Of a stretch of 9,878 nucleotides of DNA, positions 6,582 to 9,878 are shown one piece after another (positions within the stretch are counted from its first letter, which is position 1; every line of letters starts with the position of its first letter). Below the pieces are notes generated by a model. That model saw only the letters and a list, made by a program, of their open reading frames with translations, was not told the DNA's origin and ran no database searches. This stretch comes from an uncultured Clostridia bacterium. Its GTDB lineage: Bacteria; Bacillota; Clostridia; TANB77; CAG-508. The translations under genes were made by a program, and so were the position numbers. Location: assembly GCA_944393455.1 (NCBI GenBank), contig CALYAH010000109.1, forward strand, positions 1 through 9,878, in the 5' to 3' direction.

Positions 6582-7565
6582 ATGAAAAATATAGCGATTA
6601 TAGGAAGCGGAAGTTGGGGAGTAGCTTTAGCTACATATCTATCTGGAAATGGTAACATGGTAAAAATATGGTCTTTTAATGAAGAAGAAAAAAGAATGAT
6701 AAATGAAGAAAAAAGATGCAAATTTTTGCCACAAGTAGTAATACCAGATAACATTAAATGTTCAACAGACTTTGAAGAAGTCATAAAAGATGCTGAATTT
6801 ATTTTACATGTCACACCGTCAAAATTCACAAGAGAAACTTTTAAAAAATATAAACAATATGTAGGAAATAAACCTGTTATCATATGTTCAAAAGGATTTG
6901 AGAAAGAAACATTAAAAACATTAGATGAAGTTATAAAAGAAGAATTACCAACAGTTAAAATAGGTGTATTAAGTGGACCAAGTCATGCAGAAGAAGTATC
7001 TATTGGTATACCAACTGTATTAGTAGTTGCCTCAAAACATGATGAAGTTTTAGAATTAATTCAAGATACTTTTATATCAGAAAAAATGAGAATTTATACA
7101 TCTAAAGATGTAAAAGGAGTTGAATTAGGAGGAGCATTAAAAAATATAATTGCATTTTGTGCCGGAGTAGCTGCTGGAATTGGACTTGGAGATAATAGTT
7201 TTGCAGCACTTATTACAAGAGGATTAAGCGAAATTTCAAGATTAGGAGTTAAATTAGGAGGAGAAAAAGAATCTTTTTATGGATTGAGTGGTTTAGGAGA
7301 CTTAATTGTAACTTGTCTTAGTGAACATAGCAGAAACAGAAAAGCTGGAAAATTAATGGGTCAAGGAAAAACTTTAGAAGAAACTAAAAAAGAAGTTGGA
7401 ATGGTAATTGAAAGTATTGACAATATTGATGTGGCTTATGAACTAGGAAAGAAAAATGATGTATACATGCCAATAATAGAAACGGTTTATCAAGTAATAT
7501 ATGAAAATTTAGAGCCTAAAGAAGCCGTCAAGAATTTAATGACAAGAGAAAGAAAAAGTGAATAA
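6582..7565 (+). CDS. gpsA: NAD(P)-dependent glycerol-3-phosphate dehydrogenase
   Basis: Cytosolic enzyme that reduces dihydroxyacetone phosphate to sn-glycerol-3-phosphate, the backbone used by PlsY. The 327-residue protein starts MKNIAIIGSGSWG, with the Rossmann GxGxxG motif at 8-13. SGPSHAEE (131-138) and the family signature ELGGALKNIIAFCAGVAAG (181-199), with catalytic Lys187, follow. The C-terminal helical domain has GLGDN (201-205), GLSGLGD (234-240) and the RNR segment (251-253) typical of the glycerol-phosphate site. The usual VEG near residue 276 reads IES here, a mild departure. The AAAGGAG ribosome binding site spans the end of the preceding gene, with 6 bases to the ATG. No clear terminator hairpin follows. 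The next 119 bases contain a repeat unit instead. Confidence 0.96.
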   Translation: MKNIAIIGSGSWGVALATYLSGNGNMVKIWSFNEEEKRMINEEKRCKFLPQVVIPDNIKCSTDFEEVIKDAEFILHVTPSKFTRETFKKYKQYVGNKPVIICSKGFEKETLKTLDEVIKEELPTVKIGVLSGPSHAEEVSIGIPTVLVVASKHDEVLELIQDTFISEKMRIYTSKDVKGVELGGALKNIIAFCAGVAAGIGLGDNSFAALITRGLSEISRLGVKLGGEKESFYGLSGLGDLIVTCLSEHSRNRKAGKLMGQGKTLEETKKEVGMVIESIDNIDVAYELGKKNDVYMPIIETVYQVIYENLEPKEAVKNLMTRERKSE

Positions 7566-7604
7566 GAATTAAAAGAAAATCCAATAATAAAAAAAGGCGG
7601 AGAT

Positions 7605-7635
7605 AATGTTTTTGGGGACGGAGTCAAAAAACATC
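7605..7635 (+). repeat. solo copy of the GGGACGGA hairpin unit
   Basis: This 31-base segment matches unit A (3841-3871) at 28 of 31 positions, in the same orientation, with the same loop core GGGACGGAGT and the same AAAAAACATC right arm. Flanking GAGAT (7600-7604) and ATCTC (7633-7637) extend the hairpin imperfectly, as if two bases had been inserted in the left arm. No partner unit in inverted orientation is nearby, so it is a singlet. It lies 39 bases after the gpsA stop and about 36 bases before the ribosome binding site of the next gene. Confidence 0.8.
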
Positions 7636-7684
7636 TCTTTCTTTCAGCCAAAAAACAAAAAATAATTGATAAGGAGAAGAGAAT

Positions 7685-8284
7685 ATGGAATTTTTTGATA
7701 AATTAGGAAAAAAAGCTTCAGAAGCATATAAAATGACAGCAGATAAAACAGGAAAGATAGCTAAAGAAACAAAAATGAAATTAAAGATTAGTGAACTAAA
7801 ATCTCAAATAAATGATATTTATGAAGAAATTGGGAAAAAGGTTTATGAAAATCATGTAAGAGAAGAAGAAATTTCTATTACAAATGAAATAGAAGAAAAA
7901 TGTACAGAAATTGATGCTCTTAGTGATGAAATTGAAAGCTTATTAAAACAATGTTTAGAACTAAAAGACAAAAAACAATGCCCTAAATGTTATGCAGAAA
8001 TAGAAAAAAATGTAAAATTCTGCCCAAATTGTGGTGAAAAACAAACAGAAGAACCACCAAAAGAAGTAGAAATTTTAGAAGATTTAGAAAATTCAGAAGT
8101 AGAAGATGATAATGAAATTGAAGCTAAGATAGTAGAAGAAAATTTAAAAGAAGAATCAATAAATAATGATGAAACAGAAGAAAAGAAAGAAGAAGTTAAT
8201 AACGGAGAAGATGAAAAGTCAAATTTAGAAAAAACAGTTGCTATTGAAGCTGATGTTGATATAGAAGAAAATAAGAAGAACTAA
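7685..8284 (+). CDS. coiled-coil zinc-ribbon protein with acidic tail
   Basis: A 199-residue, probably cytosolic protein of the general zinc-ribbon type common in Clostridia; no specific role is known to me. Residues 1-30 (MEFFDKLGKKASEAYK onward) are amphipathic and lysine-rich. Residues about 31-98 are a predicted helical coiled coil. Next comes a four-cysteine zinc ribbon, CPKC at 99-102 and CPNC at 113-116 (C-x2-C-x10-C-x2-C). Residues 118-199 are a low-complexity tail dominated by Glu, Asp, Asn and Lys, likely disordered. There is no signal peptide or membrane segment. The start has AAGGAG (7671-7676) 8 bases upstream. No convincing promoter was seen, so it may be read through from gpsA across the repeat unit. 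A small hairpin follows its stop. Confidence 0.82.
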   Translation: MEFFDKLGKKASEAYKMTADKTGKIAKETKMKLKISELKSQINDIYEEIGKKVYENHVREEEISITNEIEEKCTEIDALSDEIESLLKQCLELKDKKQCPKCYAEIEKNVKFCPNCGEKQTEEPPKEVEILEDLENSEVEDDNEIEAKIVEENLKEESINNDETEEKKEEVNNGEDEKSNLEKTVAIEADVDIEENKKN

Positions 8285-8295
8285 ATTAAAATATT

Positions 8296-8311
8296 GACGG
8301 AGAAATCCGTC
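8296..8311 (+). terminator. small GAAA-loop hairpin between zinc-ribbon gene and dtd
   Basis: GACGGA (8296-8301) and TCCGTC (8306-8311) form a 6-bp stem closed by GAAA, a GNRA tetraloop, followed by TATTTTAAT. It begins 12 bases after the zinc-ribbon stop. It resembles a weak intrinsic terminator, because the T-tract is interrupted. It is G+C-rich compared with its surroundings, which argues against chance. Confidence 0.55.
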
Positions 8312-8335
8312 TATTTTAATAGAAAGGGAGCAAAT

Positions 8336-8773
8336 ATGAAATTAGTAGTACAAAGAGTAAAAAATGCACAAGTAGAAGTGGAAAACAAAGTAGTAGGAAA
8401 AATTGATAAAGGCTTTTTAGTGTTGCTTGGTGTAACTCATACTGACACTAAAGCAGAGGCAGATTATTTAGTAAAAAAACTTTGTAAATTAAGGGTTTTT
8501 ACAGATGAAAATGACAAAATGAATTTGGCATTAAAGGATATTGGAGGAGAATTATTAATAGTATCGCAATTCACCCTATATGCTGATTGTACACAAGGAA
8601 ATAGGCCATCTTTTATTAATGCAGCAAAACCAGAACAAGCAAACGAGTTATATGAGTATTTTTGCCTTGAATGTGAAAAAAATGGAATTAAGGTAGAAAA
8701 AGGAATATTCGGAGCAGATATGAAAGTAAGTTTAGTAAATGATGGACCAGTAACAATTATTATTGAAAAATAA
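8336..8773 (+). CDS. dtd: D-aminoacyl-tRNA deacylase
   Basis: Cytosolic proofreading enzyme that removes D-amino acids (and glycine mischarged on tRNA-Ala) from tRNA. I chose the ATG at 8336 (145 residues, the standard family length) because AAAGGGAG ends 5 bases before it and MKLVVQRVKNAQVEV is the canonical N-terminus. The ATG at 8294 would place the upstream hairpin inside the gene. Motifs: SQFTLYAD (77-84) with catalytic-site Thr80, GNRPSF (88-93), and the Gly-cisPro motif in NDGPVT (135-140) that excludes L-amino acids. The gene is intact. The frequent relA/spoT neighbour of dtd is not here. It ends 3 bases before the end of the opposing gene at 8777, and no terminator separates them. 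Confidence 0.96.
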   Translation: MKLVVQRVKNAQVEVENKVVGKIDKGFLVLLGVTHTDTKAEADYLVKKLCKLRVFTDENDKMNLALKDIGGELLIVSQFTLYADCTQGNRPSFINAAKPEQANELYEYFCLECEKNGIKVEKGIFGADMKVSLVNDGPVTIIIEK

Positions 8774-8776
8774 AAT

Positions 8777-9058
8777 TCAGTATGGAAATCGTTCATATAA
8801 ATATTTAATAATATCATCAGCATTATCTTCTGTAACACAAATAAAAACATTTTTATCTAGGCAAATCCACATAATTAGCGAATATGAATCAGAATTGTCA
8901 ATAAACGTACCAATTAATTCTGCCAACTCTATAGGGTTGGCATATTGTTTTTCCCATTTTAAATGTTCATGAATATCTAAATTAGTATCATAAAAATTAC
9001 TTAAAAATTTATTTAATTCTCCCTTTTTATTACTATATAAACTAACTGTTGCTATCAT
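8777..9058 (-). CDS. conserved-looking hypothetical protein, 93 aa
   Basis: This is the only gene on the - strand. Its ATG (9056-9058) is preceded by AGGAG (complement of 9065-9069) with a 6-base spacer, which supports translation. The protein starts MIATVSLYSNKKGEL and ends YLYERFPY. It is soluble, with no signal peptide, membrane helix or cysteine-pair motif; it contains two tryptophans (about residues 35 and 64) and two cysteines. The pattern suggests a small alpha/beta fold, with strand-like IATVSLYS and YSLIMWICLD and helices between. It resembles small hypothetical proteins I associate with Clostridia, but I cannot name a family or function. It converges on dtd with a 3-base gap. The + strand frame across the same region is its shadow. 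Confidence 0.78.
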   Translation of the reverse strand: MIATVSLYSNKKGELNKFLSNFYDTNLDIHEHLKWEKQYANPIELAELIGTFIDNSDSYSLIMWICLDKNVFICVTEDNADDIIKYLYERFPY

Positions 9059-9218
9059 TTTAATCTCCTAAAATATTCATTACAATTCAGATAACAATTC
9101 TAAATTATAATAAATCCTCTTTATTTATAGTATAAAAAATATAAAAAAATTTATACTTAGAATAAAGTAAAATAAAAATGTAAATACTAGAAAAAATAGA
9201 AAAACGGAGGTTAAAAAA
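9059..9218. promoter_or_regulatory. divergent intergenic region between the 93-aa gene and the anchored-protein gene
   Basis: These 160 very AT-rich bases must hold the start signals of two genes reading away from each other. On the - strand, TATAAT (complement of 9104-9109) is a candidate -10 for the 93-aa gene, but no good -35 lies 16-18 bases upstream. An inverted repeat, AGTATAAA (9129-9136) with TTTATACT (9150-9157) and a 13-base gap, could be an operator shared by both sides. I found no convincing + strand promoter. ACGGAGG (9204-9210) is the ribosome binding site of the + strand gene. Confidence 0.4.
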
Positions 9219-9878
9219 TTGAAAAAATTCAAAAGGATAGCTTATGTATTTTTAATTATTATTATAGCAGTATTAGCAGTGATTTTATATAACAATGAAA
9301 GTAAAGGAAATGAGAATAACACAAAAGAAAAAGGATTTTCTGAAATTGAATTTATTGAAACAAAGCTAGTATCGTTATTGAATAATATGAACAATATAGA
9401 AACAAGAAATTATACCATATCAGTAAGTGAAATAACAAATAAAAGTAAAGGAGAAGATAGTCAAAACAGTGCTTCGGATAGTCAAAATTCACAATCAGAA
9501 GGTAGTTCGAAAGAGACAGGAAGTGGAGGCGATTCTAGTTCTAATAGCGATACAGGTGGTAGTGAGCAAAATGGAAAAAAATTTGATTTACAAACAAGTG
9601 GAGTATTAACAAGTTCAGATGAAATAGATTGGAATAGTATTAAAAGTGAGATAGAAATTTTATATTCTTCTATTCCAACTATAACACTTGATTTATATCA
9701 ATTAAATTTGAATCAAGATGATATTTTAGGGTTTAATAAAGAGTTTGACAATTTAACATTAGTAGTAAAAAATCAAAATAAAGAAGAAACACTAAAAGAA
9801 CTTTCAAAATTATATGAATATATTCCAAAATTTATGCAAAATGTAACAGAAGATGAAATAGAAAAGATTTTAGTAGAA
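9219..9878 (+). CDS. membrane-anchored protein with Ser/Gly/Gln-rich linker, 3' end beyond window
   Basis: The frame is open from TTG 9219 to the window edge (220 codons, incomplete) and has no early ATG. The TTG start is supported by ACGGAGG (9204-9210) with an 8-base spacer and by the resulting MKKFKRIAY N-terminus. Residues 8-24 are a single hydrophobic helix preceded by basic residues, so this is a signal anchor or uncleaved signal with the rest probably outside. Residues 40-75 contain a folded-looking segment (IETRNYTISVSEI). Residues about 76-120 are a Ser, Gly, Gln and Asn-rich linker with a tandem heptapeptide DSQNSAS/DSQNSQS. From 122 onward a second region resumes (FDLQTSGVLTSSDEIDW, ITLDLYQLNLNQDDI, LSKLYEYIPKFMQ). 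I do not recognise a family. The linker may be an insertion within one domain or a spacer between two. Confidence 0.75.
   Translation, partial: MKKFKRIAYVFLIIIIAVLAVILYNNESKGNENNTKEKGFSEIEFIETKLVSLLNNMNNIETRNYTISVSEITNKSKGEDSQNSASDSQNSQSEGSSKETGSGGDSSSNSDTGGSEQNGKKFDLQTSGVLTSSDEIDWNSIKSEIEILYSSIPTITLDLYQLNLNQDDILGFNKEFDNLTLVVKNQNKEETLKELSKLYEYIPKFMQNVTEDEIEKILVE

Noticed and set aside
8294..8335. Upstream ATG extending dtd by 14 residues
   Set aside because: It would translate the GAAA-loop hairpin and the ribosome binding site; the start at 8336 gives the standard 145-residue protein.
8763..8972. 69-aa + strand frame after dtd
   Set aside because: It overlaps the dtd end, has no ribosome binding site, and is the complement of the better-supported 93-aa - strand gene.
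9129..9157. Inverted repeat AGTATAAA/TTTATACT as a terminator for the 93-aa or neighbouring genes
   Set aside because: It lies upstream of both flanking genes, so a terminator role makes no sense. It was kept only as a weak operator candidate because 8-bp AT-only repeats are common here.

Overview
The window is very AT-rich, with Arg codons almost all AGA, TAA stops favoured and strong AGGAGG-type ribosome binding sites. This fits a low-GC Firmicute, most likely an anaerobic Clostridia-type bacterium. Species and genus cannot be read from the sequence. Eleven protein genes are supported. Ten lie on the + strand and one small gene is on the - strand.

Layout. Positions 1-2162 hold pgi (glucose-6-phosphate isomerase), a perfect 12-bp hairpin, and an acyl-ACP thioesterase. 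Positions 2197-3764 are a self-contained pyk unit (pyruvate kinase) with an extended -10 promoter and a 16-bp-stem terminator. Positions 3766-7565 form an apparent operon: a promoter, a long inverted repeat in the leader, der, plsY, a small membrane-anchored protein of unknown function, and gpsA. Positions 7600-8773 hold a single repeat copy, a coiled-coil zinc-ribbon protein, a small hairpin, and dtd. A 93-aa gene on the - strand converges on dtd. A divergent intergenic region then leads to a TTG-initiated, membrane-anchored protein that runs off the right edge.

How the genes fit together. pgi and pyk are core glycolysis. gpsA makes sn-glycerol-3-phosphate and plsY acylates it, the first steps of membrane phospholipid synthesis. 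The thioesterase, which removes acyl chains from ACP, also acts on the fatty-acid pool. der serves ribosome assembly and dtd serves translation quality control. This is mostly housekeeping chromosome. I see no phage, conjugation, CRISPR or defence system.

The points most worth a second look are: (1) a one-base insertion at 4008 that breaks der inside its first P-loop; (2) a REPIN-like doublet of 31-bp hairpin units (loop GGGACGGA) in the der leader, with a third diverged unit at 7605-7635; (3) the uncharacterised signal-peptide/TM protein between plsY and gpsA; and (4) the incomplete anchored protein with a Ser/Gly/Gln-rich linker at the right edge.
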